Program-made: the position numbers and the translations under genes
Source of the DNA: Fibrobacter sp. UBA4223
GTDB lineage: Bacteria; Fibrobacterota; Fibrobacteria; Fibrobacterales; Fibrobacteraceae
Direction: 5' to 3'
DNA length: 64,000 nucleotides
Assembly (NCBI GenBank): GCA_002382975.1
Contig: DFTB01000007.1
Location: forward strand, 62,001-126,000
In this document: positions 43,432-52,888 of the stretch, in pieces
How the letters are laid out: every line of letters begins with the position of its first letter
How positions within the stretch are numbered: the stretch's first letter is position 1
Notes under the pieces: generated by a model
What the model saw: only the letters and a program-made list of their open reading frames with translations
Databases searched by the model: none
Told to the model about the DNA's origin: nothing

Positions 43432-43491
43432 ATGTCGGAAAAGATGTCGGATTAAATGTCGGAATGAATGTCGGTAAAAATGTCGGATAAA
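43432..43491 (+). repeat. Five 12-bp tandem repeats each carrying ATGTCGG
   Basis: ATGTCGG recurs at exactly 43432, 43444, 43456, 43468 and 43480. Each unit offers ATG-TCG-G as a possible start; units 2 and 3 run into TAA and TGA after three codons, and units 4 and 5 open the Fic gene. The array therefore is the 5' leader and first codons of that gene. Confidence 0.9.
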
Positions 43492-44463
43492 TACGCGCCT
43501 CCATTTAAGATTAATACGGCGATAGTTAACCTTGCGGCAGAGATTTCGGCCCTGGTTGAACGAGTCGCAATCCGGTTGGAACAATCGGATAGTTTACGCC
43601 TGCGTCGAATAAACCAAATTCAGAGTATCCATAGTTCCTTGGCGATAGAAGGCAATTCGCTTTCAGAAGGCCAGGTGTCCGACATTATTGACGGCAAGCG
43701 CATTATCGCTCCCGAACGAGAAATCCTCGAAGTGAAGAACGCCTTACGGACTTATGAACTCTATCCTTCATTAAAGGCGTTTTCGGAAAAGGATTTGCTC
43801 AAGGCTCATGCCGTAATGATGCAAGGTATAATTCCCGATGCCGGGAGATACCGAAATTGCAACGAAGGTGTATTCAAGGGGCGCAAATGCGTCCATTTTG
43901 CGCCGCCACCCAACATGGTCCCGATCTTGATGAAAAATCTTTTTTCGTGGTTAAAAAACAGCAAAGACCATTGGCTGGTTCGGTCGTGCGTTTTCCATTA
44001 TGAATTTGAATTTATTCATCCCTTCCGAGACGGGAATGGCAGAATAGGCCGTTTGTGGCAATCCCTTATTTTGGGCAAGTGGAATCCTTTGTTCGCTCAT
44101 TTGCCCGTCGAAAACCTGGTTTACGCAAATCAACAGGCCTATTACAACGCGATAAACGCATCTAGTGCTGCTGGCGACTGTGGCATTTTCGTAGAATTCA
44201 TGTTCAATAGAATCTTGGATTCATTGAAGGCCTTGCAAAAGATAGATGCCGTTGTCGACGCACGAAAACCCTTCGTATTAACGGATCGTCAAAAAAAAAT
44301 TGTCTCTTTGTTGAAAAAGAACAATTTTGCTACAGAAAAAGAGATGGCAGAAAAGTTTGCCGTCACGACAAGAACCATTGAACGAGACTTAGCAAAATTG
44401 CAAGACAACGGAATCCTTGAACGCGCCGGCTCAAAAAGAGACGGTTATTGGATTGTGAAATAG
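43468..44463 (+). CDS. Fic-domain protein (class II, self-inhibited) with C-terminal winged helix
   Basis: A 331-residue protein. Residues 57-62 (SLAIEG) match the inhibitory (S/T)xxxE(G/N) helix placed before the Fic core, as in class II proteins. The catalytic motif HPFRDGNGRIGRLW is complete, so AMP transfer to a target protein is expected. The C-terminus (LTDRQKKIVSLLKKNNFATEKEMAEKFAVTTRTIERDLAKL) is a DNA-binding winged helix like DeoR. The start is either of the ATGs at 43468 and 43480, both inside the tandem repeats. Confidence 0.85.
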   Translation: MSVKMSDKYAPPFKINTAIVNLAAEISALVERVAIRLEQSDSLRLRRINQIQSIHSSLAIEGNSLSEGQVSDIIDGKRIIAPEREILEVKNALRTYELYPSLKAFSEKDLLKAHAVMMQGIIPDAGRYRNCNEGVFKGRKCVHFAPPPNMVPILMKNLFSWLKNSKDHWLVRSCVFHYEFEFIHPFRDGNGRIGRLWQSLILGKWNPLFAHLPVENLVYANQQAYYNAINASSAAGDCGIFVEFMFNRILDSLKALQKIDAVVDARKPFVLTDRQKKIVSLLKKNNFATEKEMAEKFAVTTRTIERDLAKLQDNGILERAGSKRDGYWIVK

Positions 44464-44507
44464 GGATTGATTTGGGCGTTCCTCGCTTCGCTCGCGGAGC
44501 CTTACAC

Positions 44508-44536
44508 TTGTCATCCCCGCGAAGGCGGGGATATCC
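44508..44536. repeat. REP-like hairpin
   Basis: GTCATCCCCGC-GAAG-GCGGGGAT type hairpin, one of the dispersed GTCAT-starting repeats; it lies in the 286-base gap between fic and hsdR, which otherwise holds only the small ORF below. Confidence 0.7.
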
Positions 44537-44582
44537 ATTGCAAGTCTCCGCCCTTACGGGTTACTATCCCTAACGCAAAAAG

Positions 44583-44717
44583 CTACGAAACCGTCGTTTT
44601 TGCGGCATCTTTTTTTATTTGCTCTAAAACAGATCCTATCAACGTATTTATGTCTCGTTTTTCGTCTTCAGTAAGCAAAGAATATTTCTGAGAAAGAGGC
44701 ACAATTGTATTTTTCAA
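44583..44717 (-). CDS. Possible small protein downstream of hsdR
   Basis: An open frame ends at 44583 with a plausible helical protein sequence (LKNTIVPLSQKYSLLTEDEKRDINTLIGSVLEQIKKDAAK). AGGAGG (44743-44748) follows the hsdR stop immediately, which suggests a translated downstream gene, but no ATG, GTG or TTG sits at the right distance. The coordinates given use TTG 44717, 44 residues. It could also be the tail of a decayed gene. Confidence 0.35.
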   Translation of the reverse strand: MKNTIVPLSQKYSLLTEDEKRDINTLIGSVLEQIKKDAAKTTVS

Positions 44718-44748
44718 TTGAGGATAGAATTGTTTTTTTACGCCTCCT

Positions 44749-47700
44749 TTACCCCTTTGTAGTATAATCTTTTTTTCCTTTGTTCTTTTCCGCGGCCATC
44801 GGCATATCGCCAAACTCATCTTTCTGCGAAGGCATCTTGTAAATGCGGCCTGCGGCATCTTCCGCAGCATCTCCACTGTCCTCACCTTCCCTGGATTTCT
44901 TCTTTAAGCTCTTGTATATTTCACCCATGAATATGCCGAGGACTTCTTTCTTGATTTCTTCATTATTCAGGAGCAGCGAGAAGAAGCTTTCGTTCTGGTC
45001 AAGGCCTTCAACCAGGGCTTCGTCAATGTTGTCATAGAACGGGAAAGCAAAATCCTTTTCGGTGTTCGACGCGGCACTCTTCTTGAGGTTCTCGTTCTTC
45101 ATCATGATGTCGCGAATCTGCAAGGCGGCCTTCACGGCGACATCAACGTCAAATGCCGTTCCGTTCTTGCTGTTGATTTCAGCGATAATCTCGGACAGTT
45201 TCTGCTTCTTGTCATCGGGGAGCCCGAACTTTTCGGCGATAGGCAGTTTCAAGAACGGCTTTGCAACCAGATTAGGTTTCTTGTGCTCCTCGTCCTTTTT
45301 CTGCACAATGTTGTCTATCCTGATTTTCCCCTTCAACGAGAATCCCGAACCGGACTGGCTTATATCCAGGTACGCAAGCAGGGCCACGATAAAGTTGTAT
45401 TTCTTGTGCAGGTCCACATCTTTAAAGTTCGTCACCTGAATCATGAATTCATAAAAGCGCACAAAGCTGCGCAAGAGGCCCACAAATTCTACCTGTTCTT
45501 CGAATTCGAGTTTTTCGACAAACTTCTTGGCACGCACAAGCAGTCCGTTGATTTCGGTCTTTTTCTTGTCCATCAAGCCTTTGTACATCCAATCATTGAA
45601 CTTCATCACGTCATCGTAATCGATAATCGTATAGGCGTCAATCTTCTTTTCGAGCTCGTAAATATTCCTGGGGTTTACCGAGTTGGCGAGGAAAGTCGAA
45701 GTGTAATACGGCGCAAAAGCCGCCTTCATGTCTTCGTAGTCGTTCTTAAAATCGAGAATGAACGTCTGTTTTTGATACGGAGGGCAAATGCGGTTCAGTC
45801 TCGAAAGCGTCTGCACGGCATTGACGCCGCGCAGTTTCTTGAGGATATACATGGCGCAAAGTTTCTTCTGGTCGAAACCCGTCTGGTACTTGTTCGCCAC
45901 GAGCAGAACCTGGTATTCGTCCTTGTCGAATTTCGCAGGCAGTTTATCTTCCGAAAAGCCGTTCATCTTGGCTTCGGTGTATTCCACATCGTCCAGCTTC
46001 ACCTTGCCCGAGAATGCGACAAGCGCCTTGATATCGCTATAGCCCCTCTTGCTCAGGTATTCGTCAAAAGCCAATCGGTACTTGACCGCTTCCGGGCGCG
46101 AACCCGTAATGACCATCGCCTTGGCATTGCCATCCAGTTCGGCCATCACGGTAGAACGAAAATGTTCCACAATCACTTCAATACGCTGGGCGATATTGGT
46201 ATCGTGCAGTTCCGCCGCACGGGCAATCTGGCGTTTCGCCTTTTTGGTTTCCAGGGTCGGGTCATCCTGAATAGCCTTGTTGACCTGGTAGAACGTCTTA
46301 TAGGTGATGTAGTTCTGCAATACGTCCAAAATGAAGCCTTCTTCAATCGCCTGCTTCATTGAGTATGTATGGAACGCTTCGCTGTGGCCATCTTTGTTGA
46401 TGCGCCCGAACAGCTGCAACGTCGTGGGCTTGGGAGTCGCCGTAAACGCGAAGAACGACACGTTATCCTGTTTGCCGTTCCTGTTGATTTCATCGACAAT
46501 AGAATCTTCTACGTCGATTTCATCTTCGCCGTCGGCCGCAGAACCCGCCGAAGCCCCCTTGCCGAGAGCCTTGGTAATGGCAGCCATATTTTTGCCCGCA
46601 GTAGAGGAATGTGCCTCGTCGATAATGACGGCGAAAGTCTTCCCCTTGAGCGAGGCGACCGAATCTACAATGTAGGGGAATTTCTGGATTGTTGTCGCGA
46701 TAATCTTGGTGTTTCCTTCGAGCGCCTTGCGTAAATCGTCCGAAGTACAGTCGTCCTTCATGGGCTTGAAAAGCCCGGACTTGTGCTCGATTCCGCTGAT
46801 AGCCGCCTGCAACTGTCTATCGACCACCACGCGGTCAGTCACCACCACCACGTTGTCAAAAATCTGCTTGTCGTCACTGTCGTGCAGCGAAGAGAACCTG
46901 TGCGAAAGCCACGCGATGGTATTTGTCTTGCCACTACCCGCGCTATGCTGAATCAGGTAATTGAACGCAGACCTGTTTTCGCCCACATCGGCAAGGATCT
47001 TTCTCAGGCAATCCAACTGATGGTATCGCGGGAATATGACCGTTTCCTTCTTTGTCTTTTTTCCGGTCTCGCTATCCACCTTATCTTCGACCTGGATAAA
47101 GATGTAGCGCGAAATCAAGTCGAGAATCGTATCCTTGGTCAGGATATCTTCCCACATGTAGTGCACGGGGTATTCGTCTTCGCAAACGGGGTTCCCCTTG
47201 CCTGCGTTCACGCCATTGCCATCGCCCATATTGAACGGCAAGAAGGTTGTCGTTTCGCCTTCGAGCCGTGTCGTCATATAGACTTCGTTCAGGTCCATCG
47301 CAAAGTTCACCAGAACGCCCGACTTGAACAAGAAAAGCCGCGTCTTGGGGTTGCGTTCCGTGCGATATTGTTCAATGGCATGCGAATAATTTTGCCCCTG
47401 CGGATTGGACTTGAGTTCAAGCGACATGATGGCAATCCCGTTCAGGAATATCACCAGGTCAATGCGTTCCTTGTCGCTCGCCTCGACTTCTTCGGCCACC
47501 GAAAAAATATTTTCCTGGAACTTCTTCAAAAGTTCCGGATTGAAACCCGTAGCGGGTTTGCTATACATCAAGTCCAGGTGCTGGTTCGCAATGTCGAAAC
47601 CGTGCTTGAGGGTCGCAATCAGGCTGCCGTCCTTTTGGGTCACCTCGCGGTTGAAGCAGTTGAACAGCGTCTCCTCGAAATCGTCCTTGAACATCTTGCG

Positions 47701-47877
47701 GAGCATTTCGACCTTCTTGGGCTGCGTCTTCTCCAAAAACTCCACGAGCAGTTCGCCGTCAATAGCGAAGCGACGGTTAAAGTTGTCGTTCTTGCGCACG
47801 CGGTAGCCGTTGTGCTCTTCCAGGTAGTTGATGATTCCGCGCTGGTAATCGTAACGTTCGTTGATGGAGAACTTCAT
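44749..47877 (-). CDS. hsdR: Type I restriction enzyme R subunit
   Basis: The start is ATG 47877 (MKFSINERYDYQRGI) after AAGG; 1042 residues. The nuclease domain shows IDLVIFLNGIAIMSLELKSN (Asp...Glu-x-Lys). The translocase has Walker A in QHSAGSGKTNTIAWLSHR, VTDRVVVDRQLQ, DEAH-like IIDEAHSS, FFAFTATPKPTTLQLFG, and the second RecA motifs LVANKYQTGFDQ and QTLSRLNR. It cuts DNA distant from unmodified sites after translocation. Its partners hsdS and hsdM lie beyond the AbiE genes. Confidence 0.93.
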   Translation of the reverse strand: MKFSINERYDYQRGIINYLEEHNGYRVRKNDNFNRRFAIDGELLVEFLEKTQPKKVEMLRKMFKDDFEETLFNCFNREVTQKDGSLIATLKHGFDIANQHLDLMYSKPATGFNPELLKKFQENIFSVAEEVEASDKERIDLVIFLNGIAIMSLELKSNPQGQNYSHAIEQYRTERNPKTRLFLFKSGVLVNFAMDLNEVYMTTRLEGETTTFLPFNMGDGNGVNAGKGNPVCEDEYPVHYMWEDILTKDTILDLISRYIFIQVEDKVDSETGKKTKKETVIFPRYHQLDCLRKILADVGENRSAFNYLIQHSAGSGKTNTIAWLSHRFSSLHDSDDKQIFDNVVVVTDRVVVDRQLQAAISGIEHKSGLFKPMKDDCTSDDLRKALEGNTKIIATTIQKFPYIVDSVASLKGKTFAVIIDEAHSSTAGKNMAAITKALGKGASAGSAADGEDEIDVEDSIVDEINRNGKQDNVSFFAFTATPKPTTLQLFGRINKDGHSEAFHTYSMKQAIEEGFILDVLQNYITYKTFYQVNKAIQDDPTLETKKAKRQIARAAELHDTNIAQRIEVIVEHFRSTVMAELDGNAKAMVITGSRPEAVKYRLAFDEYLSKRGYSDIKALVAFSGKVKLDDVEYTEAKMNGFSEDKLPAKFDKDEYQVLLVANKYQTGFDQKKLCAMYILKKLRGVNAVQTLSRLNRICPPYQKQTFILDFKNDYEDMKAAFAPYYTSTFLANSVNPRNIYELEKKIDAYTIIDYDDVMKFNDWMYKGLMDKKKTEINGLLVRAKKFVEKLEFEEQVEFVGLLRSFVRFYEFMIQVTNFKDVDLHKKYNFIVALLAYLDISQSGSGFSLKGKIRIDNIVQKKDEEHKKPNLVAKPFLKLPIAEKFGLPDDKKQKLSEIIAEINSKNGTAFDVDVAVKAALQIRDIMMKNENLKKSAASNTEKDFAFPFYDNIDEALVEGLDQNESFFSLLLNNEEIKKEVLGIFMGEIYKSLKKKSREGEDSGDAAEDAAGRIYKMPSQKDEFGDMPMAAEKNKGKKDYTTKG

Positions 47878-47983
47878 AATATGCCTTTTTGTTAATAATA
47901 ATAAAGGGAAAAATCTCGAAAATCTCTTTTTTTGCAAAAAATGGGGCTTTTTCAAGCAGATTTTTAGAAAAATATGTACATAT

Positions 47984-48011
47984 CTACTACAATTATGTAT
48001 ATTTGTAGTAG
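47984..48011. promoter_or_regulatory. Inverted-repeat operator of the abiE genes
   Basis: Perfect 9-bp arms CTACTACAA (47984-47992) and TTGTAGTAG (48003-48011), 10 bases apart, ten bases before the AbiEi start. AbiEi antitoxins are known to bind inverted repeats in their own promoter. Confidence 0.75.
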
Positions 48012-48020
48012 GTTAATACA

Positions 48021-48587
48021 ATGTACAAGAAAAACTTCATAACGACAGGCATGGTGTGCGAGCAGGGGCGAGCACAGTACTATGCAACCCTCCAACAGGC
48101 AAAGAATGGCGAACTGGTCCGAATCAAGCGTGGTGTTTACGCCAAAGAAATTGACCTGGCAGACGTAATGATAGACGTCGAGGCGATTGTCCCCGACGGA
48201 ATCCTGTGCATGTACTCCGCCTGGGAACACTATCAACTTACAACGCAAGTCCCGGCACAGTATGACATCGCCATAAAAAGGGGGCGCAAGGTAGTTCTCC
48301 CCGAATATCCACCAATCAAGCTCCATAACCTATCCGAGCCCGCCCTTAGTCTCGGCGTTACCACAACTACCATTTCCGGCTTCAAAGTCAAAATATTCGA
48401 CATCGAAAAATGCGTCTGCGACGCGGTGAAATTCCGAAACAAAATCGGCATGGATGTTTGCATAGAAATCATCAAGGAATACCTAAAACGCAGTGACAGG
48501 GATATCGCCAAACTAAATGCATACGCCCAAACATTACGTGTCGCCAAGACCCTTAAAATGTACTTAGCAATGGGATTACACCAATGA
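48021..48587 (+). CDS. AbiEi-type antitoxin (type IV toxin-antitoxin)
   Basis: A 188-residue protein with an N-terminal winged helix-turn-helix (FITTGMVCEQGRAQYYATLQQAKNGELVRIKRGVYA) and the AbiEi_4-like C-terminal domain (CMYSAWEHYQL ... GFKVKIFDIEKCVCDAVKFRNKIG). It represses its own operon and counters the toxin without direct contact, as known for the family. It overlaps the toxin gene by 4 bp. Confidence 0.85.
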   Translation: MYKKNFITTGMVCEQGRAQYYATLQQAKNGELVRIKRGVYAKEIDLADVMIDVEAIVPDGILCMYSAWEHYQLTTQVPAQYDIAIKRGRKVVLPEYPPIKLHNLSEPALSLGVTTTTISGFKVKIFDIEKCVCDAVKFRNKIGMDVCIEIIKEYLKRSDRDIAKLNAYAQTLRVAKTLKMYLAMGLHQ

Positions 48588-49435
48588 AGAACATTGCCGC
48601 CTCCGTTCGTGAAAGATTGTTGAATATCTCAAAAAAATATGGTGTGGACTATCAGATTATTCTCACCCGCTATTTTCACGAGAGGTTCCTGTTTCGCCTT
48701 GCCACAAGCCCATACAGAGACAATTTTTGCCTAAAAGGCGGGACGCTGCTATTCGCCTACGAAAAGTTTATGGCAAGACCAACCTTGGACATGGACTTCT
48801 GCGCAGACAAGATTTCGAATAGTCAGCAAAGCATCTACGATGCCGTTGTTGAAATATGTTTGATTGAATGTGATGAAGATGGGGTTGTATTCGATGCTAA
48901 TTCTATCACGACAGAGGCGATTACGGAATTCAGGGAATACCACGGCATCCGCGTACATTTGGCTGCCCATCTTGATTCTGTGCGACAGCGAATTGCCATA
49001 GATTTCGGATTCGGAGACACCATTTTTCCTGCAGCACAGTCATTGCCATTCCCTAACATTTTAGAGGATATTCCTATGGCACCGCTTTCAACTTATCCAT
49101 TGGAATCCGTTATAGCAGAAAAGTTTCAGTGCATTTTGGATCTTGCCGAAGATAATACTAGAATGAAGGATTTCTTTGACATTTATAAAATCCTAACAAA
49201 CCATACAATCAATGAGAAAAATCTGGCAGAAGCGATTCAAAGGACTTTCCGCAACAGGAAAACCATTGTTCGCTCAAACGGAATACTTTTCAGCGGTGAT
49301 TTCGGAAGCAATGAAACAATGAATCAGATGTGGGAAACGTTCTTAAAAAAGATTAAATGCTCGGACCATTTGGAATTCAAGGATGTATGGAACTTTATCA
49401 GGGATAAGTTATCCCGTTACATTACTGCAGTCTGA
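48584..49435 (+). CDS. AbiEii-type nucleotidyltransferase toxin
   Basis: A 283-residue protein with the nucleotidyltransferase signature LKGGTLLFAYEKFMARPTLDMDF (GG(T/S)...Arg-x-Thr-x-Asp-x-Asp) and the second motif VIAEKFQCI...RMKDFFDIY. AbiEii toxins arrest growth by adding nucleotides to targets such as tRNA 3' ends. AT content is above that of the surrounding core genes. It converges on hsdS, with stop codons two bases apart. Confidence 0.88.
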   Translation: MKNIAASVRERLLNISKKYGVDYQIILTRYFHERFLFRLATSPYRDNFCLKGGTLLFAYEKFMARPTLDMDFCADKISNSQQSIYDAVVEICLIECDEDGVVFDANSITTEAITEFREYHGIRVHLAAHLDSVRQRIAIDFGFGDTIFPAAQSLPFPNILEDIPMAPLSTYPLESVIAEKFQCILDLAEDNTRMKDFFDIYKILTNHTINEKNLAEAIQRTFRNRKTIVRSNGILFSGDFGSNETMNQMWETFLKKIKCSDHLEFKDVWNFIRDKLSRYITAV

Positions 49436-49437
49436 CA

Positions 49438-50730
49438 TCACTGAAGAACTTCCTTTTTGCCGGTCACGTATTCGAAAATGAGCGATTTTTTGTATTCGTC
49501 GAGGGTTTCGAGCTGACGCTGCTTGTCGGCAATAGTCGCATCGATTTCAGAACACTTTTCGTCGAGGTAATCAGCGATAGCCTTCTGCTCAGAGAGAGGA
49601 GGGTACGGGACTTGCAAATTTTTCAGAGTTCCACTATAAATAACTTCTATTGTTGTTGAATTGCTTAAATAATTCAATTGTTTTTCTACAATCCCAGAAT
49701 CATTGAAAATGAATTCAAGAAACTTATATGAATATTTGTTTTGATCTATTCGGAATTTTATAACACAGGGGTGTAAAACTCCTTCAGAAAAAGATTCTGG
49801 CACTTTACATATTTTCCCAATCGAACCTCTTGTAGTTATTAAAATATCGTCTGTTCGAACATGAAAGCCCTTCATTGAATCGAATTTTTCTTTTGAAATA
49901 AACATTGTATTATTTTCAAAATTCCTGTCCAAAACAACTCTTTGACTATAAACCCAAAAACCGTCTGATACAAGATCCGTTCCAGACAACTGACTACCAA
50001 AAGGCCCAACCTTTAAAGAATCCGTCTCATTGGATAGCAGAAATTTAATCTTCTTTATGCTCCATCCTTCAGGGATTTTTCCGATCCATTCGATGCCGCT
50101 GTCTTTTAATTTGGCTTTGGGGTTAAGGCCCTTCGTGACAGCCTCGGTAATGACCGATTTCTTGTAGTCGTTCAAGATATCAATCTGCTTCTGGATATCC
50201 GAACGAATCGAATCAATCTCGCCACACTTCTCATCCAAAAAATCCGCAATCCTCTGCTGCTCCGCAAGAGGAGGGAAAGCAATATAGGCATTATTCATAA
50301 CACCCATTGTTATGAACCCCATTGTAGTTTCATGGATTTCTGCTTGAAGAGCATTTGTCAAACTGATTAAATAGTAGTAAGCAAACATCTTACTAATCTT
50401 TTCTGATAAAACGGTTTTCCATATATGGTAATGATATATCACCTTTTCACCATGCCATATTACAGGAGCATAGGACATTGACCAAGAATACAACAAATCA
50501 CCATCTTGGCAATATTTATTTGGTTCCAATTCTAAACTAGAGGAATACCAAACCGGATTAGTAAACAGATTTCCAACACGTAATATTTTATACTTGCCGT
50601 CCTCTTCAAATTCAGAATCTTTATACGCTCTGCCATTTAAAAGCGTAATTAAATATTTTTGCTTACAGCACTTCCAATCACTTGGAATTTGCCCAATCCA
50701 CTCAACACCGCTATCTTTCATCTTACGCAT
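49438..50730 (-). CDS. hsdS: Type I restriction specificity subunit
   Basis: A 430-residue protein with two target-recognition domains, each introduced by a near-identical segment (KDSGVEWIGQIPSDW at the N-terminus and KDSGIEWIGKIPEGW near residue 210). Each is closed by a conserved coiled spacer (PPLAEQQRIADFLDEKCGEIDS and PPLSEQKAIADYLDEKCSEIDA). The recognition domains are strongly AT-rich, as usual for exchangeable DNA. It lies 12 bp downstream of hsdM. Confidence 0.92.
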   Translation of the reverse strand: MRKMKDSGVEWIGQIPSDWKCCKQKYLITLLNGRAYKDSEFEEDGKYKILRVGNLFTNPVWYSSSLELEPNKYCQDGDLLYSWSMSYAPVIWHGEKVIYHYHIWKTVLSEKISKMFAYYYLISLTNALQAEIHETTMGFITMGVMNNAYIAFPPLAEQQRIADFLDEKCGEIDSIRSDIQKQIDILNDYKKSVITEAVTKGLNPKAKLKDSGIEWIGKIPEGWSIKKIKFLLSNETDSLKVGPFGSQLSGTDLVSDGFWVYSQRVVLDRNFENNTMFISKEKFDSMKGFHVRTDDILITTRGSIGKICKVPESFSEGVLHPCVIKFRIDQNKYSYKFLEFIFNDSGIVEKQLNYLSNSTTIEVIYSGTLKNLQVPYPPLSEQKAIADYLDEKCSEIDATIADKQRQLETLDEYKKSLIFEYVTGKKEVLQ

Positions 50731-50742
50731 AAATCAAAATTC

Positions 50743-52842
50743 TCACCCAAATAATTTCGCAATACGCTTGTTCACGGATTTATCTAGCTCTACAAATTCC
50801 TTCGCCAACTCCTTGCTTGCCTTGGGCTGTTGGTACTTGTAGAAATACCGTGTGAACGGGATTTCGGCACCTGTTTTCACAATCGGCTTCTTGGCAGAAG
50901 TATCCTCTTCGAAAAATGCCTTTGCATCAGGAATATGCGGCAACACTTCACGGGCCATGTAATCTTCGATGCTCTCGGTGTACTTGACGATTTCGGTATC
51001 CTTGGAATCGTTGTCCCAAAGCACGTTGCCCTTCTTGTCTTTCTGGATTTCAGCGTCCTTGTCCATTACCGAAAGGCCGTCCGCAATCCTGTCGAGCAGT
51101 TTCTTATCCACATCGGGGAGCAGTTCCGACAGTCGCGCTATAAAGGAATCTGGCTCCAGGTATTTCTTCTTGCCTGTGTTCGCCCTTAGCGTTTCCATGA
51201 TGGAATCGTAAACGGGCTTGCCCGCCTTCAGTTTTTTAAGGAGATTTTCTTCCTTGGCGGAAAGTTCCTCTTCGGAATTTTCAAGCTCGTTCACCTTCGC
51301 TTCGTCATAGACCGTATTCAACGCACCCGACACGACCATGTTTTCAATGCGCTCATCGGTAATGGCGTAGCTGCGTTGTAAAGGCTGCTTGACCACGTAT
51401 TCGCGGTACATGAATTCTTCGTTGTCGTAAATCTGGCAAAGTTCGTTCTCTTCGAAGTTTGCATACAGTTCCGTAATCTTCTTGCGGTCTTCGGGTGTAA
51501 TCTCGTTTCGCTTGTTTCCAAGGCTCTTGCGCAACTTATGGTAAATCCCGCTCGCGTCAATGAGCTGCACCTTGCCACGGCGTTTTTTGCTCTTGTTCTT
51601 GGAGAGTACCCAAATGTAGGTCGCGATGCCCGTGTTGTAGAAAAGGTCTGTGGGGAGCGCGATAATCGCTTCGAGCAAATCATTTTCCAAGAGCCAGCGA
51701 CGGATCTGCGATTCGCCCGAGGCCGTGCCGCCCGTAAACAGCGGGGAACCGTTCTCGATAATGGCCGCGCGCCCGCAAAGGTCGTCCATCTTGTCAACCG
51801 CCGACTGGATAAACAATAGCTGCATATCGCCAGTAGCAGGCAGGTAACCCGCACCCCAGCGGCTGTTCGCCTTGCTCTTTTCCTTGTAAACAGCTTCCTC
51901 GACACCTTCAGCGGCATCCTTGCCGCCCCACGGTTGGCCAAACGGCGGGTTTTCCACCATAAAGCGCATCTTGGTATTTGTAAAACTGTCCGCCTTCATG
52001 GTATCTTGCAGGCGGATGTTCTCGGCGTTCTGCCCCTTGATAAGCATTTCGGCAAGGCAAATCGCGTAAGATTCCGGGTTCACCTCCTGCCCGAAGAGTC
52101 GGATGTCGGCTGTCGGGTTGAAACGCTTCACGAAGTTTTCCGTCGTCGAAAGCATACCGCCCGTACCGCAGGCCTGGTCGCATACGGTAATCACCTTGCC
52201 ATCTTCGAAAATGTCGTCGCAGCCCTCGGCAAGCAAGATGTTCACCATCGTCTTGATGATGTCGCGGCCCGTGTAGTGGTCGCCCGCTTCAGCGTTTTCA
52301 GAAAAGCGGCGAATCAGGTCTTCAAAGATGTAGCCCATCTTTACGTTGTCTATCGTTTTCGGGTCAAGATCCAACTCCGAGAACTTCTTGATGACGCCGT
52401 AAAGGCGGTTGTGCTTGTCCATCTTGTCGATTTGCTTTTCGAAATCGAGGCCCGACGAATTGCTCATGATGATTTCTTGCACGTTCGGCGAGAACGCGTT
52501 CAGGTAGCTCTTGAAATTGGCTGCGATATTTTCGGAATCGTTCAGGAGTTCGGAGAGCGTGTACTCGCTCGTGTTGTAGAATTGGAATTCCGAAATCTTG
52601 CACATCGCCTTGTAGGGGTAGTTCGGATTTTTCTTGAACTGCGCCACAACCTTCGCCTTGGTCTTTGCAAGCGCACATTCGAACCTGCGGACAATCACCA
52701 TCGGGATAATAACATCCTTGTACTTGTCGCTCTGGTAAGGGCCGCGGAGCGTGTTCGCGATGGACCAAATAAAGTTGACTTCAGTCGAAACATCTACCGG
52801 GGAATCGTCAAAAACGATGTCGATGACCTTGTTCTTGGGCAT
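50743..52842 (-). CDS. hsdM: Type I restriction modification methyltransferase subunit
   Basis: Adenine-N6 DNA methyltransferase, 699 residues. N-terminal HsdM_N domain (NFIWSIANTLRGPYQSDKYKDVIIPMVIVRRFEC), SAM motif I DQACGTGGML, catalytic motif IV ENPPFGQPWGG, and the AGDHYTGRDIIKTMVNIL stretch. The C-terminal 200 residues form a helical extension with DKLLDRIADGLSV and a basic end. It is the first gene of the broken hsdM-hsdS-(abiE)-hsdR set. Confidence 0.93.
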   Translation of the reverse strand: MPKNKVIDIVFDDSPVDVSTEVNFIWSIANTLRGPYQSDKYKDVIIPMVIVRRFECALAKTKAKVVAQFKKNPNYPYKAMCKISEFQFYNTSEYTLSELLNDSENIAANFKSYLNAFSPNVQEIIMSNSSGLDFEKQIDKMDKHNRLYGVIKKFSELDLDPKTIDNVKMGYIFEDLIRRFSENAEAGDHYTGRDIIKTMVNILLAEGCDDIFEDGKVITVCDQACGTGGMLSTTENFVKRFNPTADIRLFGQEVNPESYAICLAEMLIKGQNAENIRLQDTMKADSFTNTKMRFMVENPPFGQPWGGKDAAEGVEEAVYKEKSKANSRWGAGYLPATGDMQLLFIQSAVDKMDDLCGRAAIIENGSPLFTGGTASGESQIRRWLLENDLLEAIIALPTDLFYNTGIATYIWVLSKNKSKKRRGKVQLIDASGIYHKLRKSLGNKRNEITPEDRKKITELYANFEENELCQIYDNEEFMYREYVVKQPLQRSYAITDERIENMVVSGALNTVYDEAKVNELENSEEELSAKEENLLKKLKAGKPVYDSIMETLRANTGKKKYLEPDSFIARLSELLPDVDKKLLDRIADGLSVMDKDAEIQKDKKGNVLWDNDSKDTEIVKYTESIEDYMAREVLPHIPDAKAFFEEDTSAKKPIVKTGAEIPFTRYFYKYQQPKASKELAKEFVELDKSVNKRIAKLFG

Positions 52843-52888
52843 GAAAAATCCTTTGCTGTATCAAGGGTAAAAGTAAATAAAAATGAGA

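Noticed and set aside
43432..43491. CRISPR-like array
   Set aside because: The units are only 12 bp with no spacers; no cas genes are in the window. It is a short tandem repeat.
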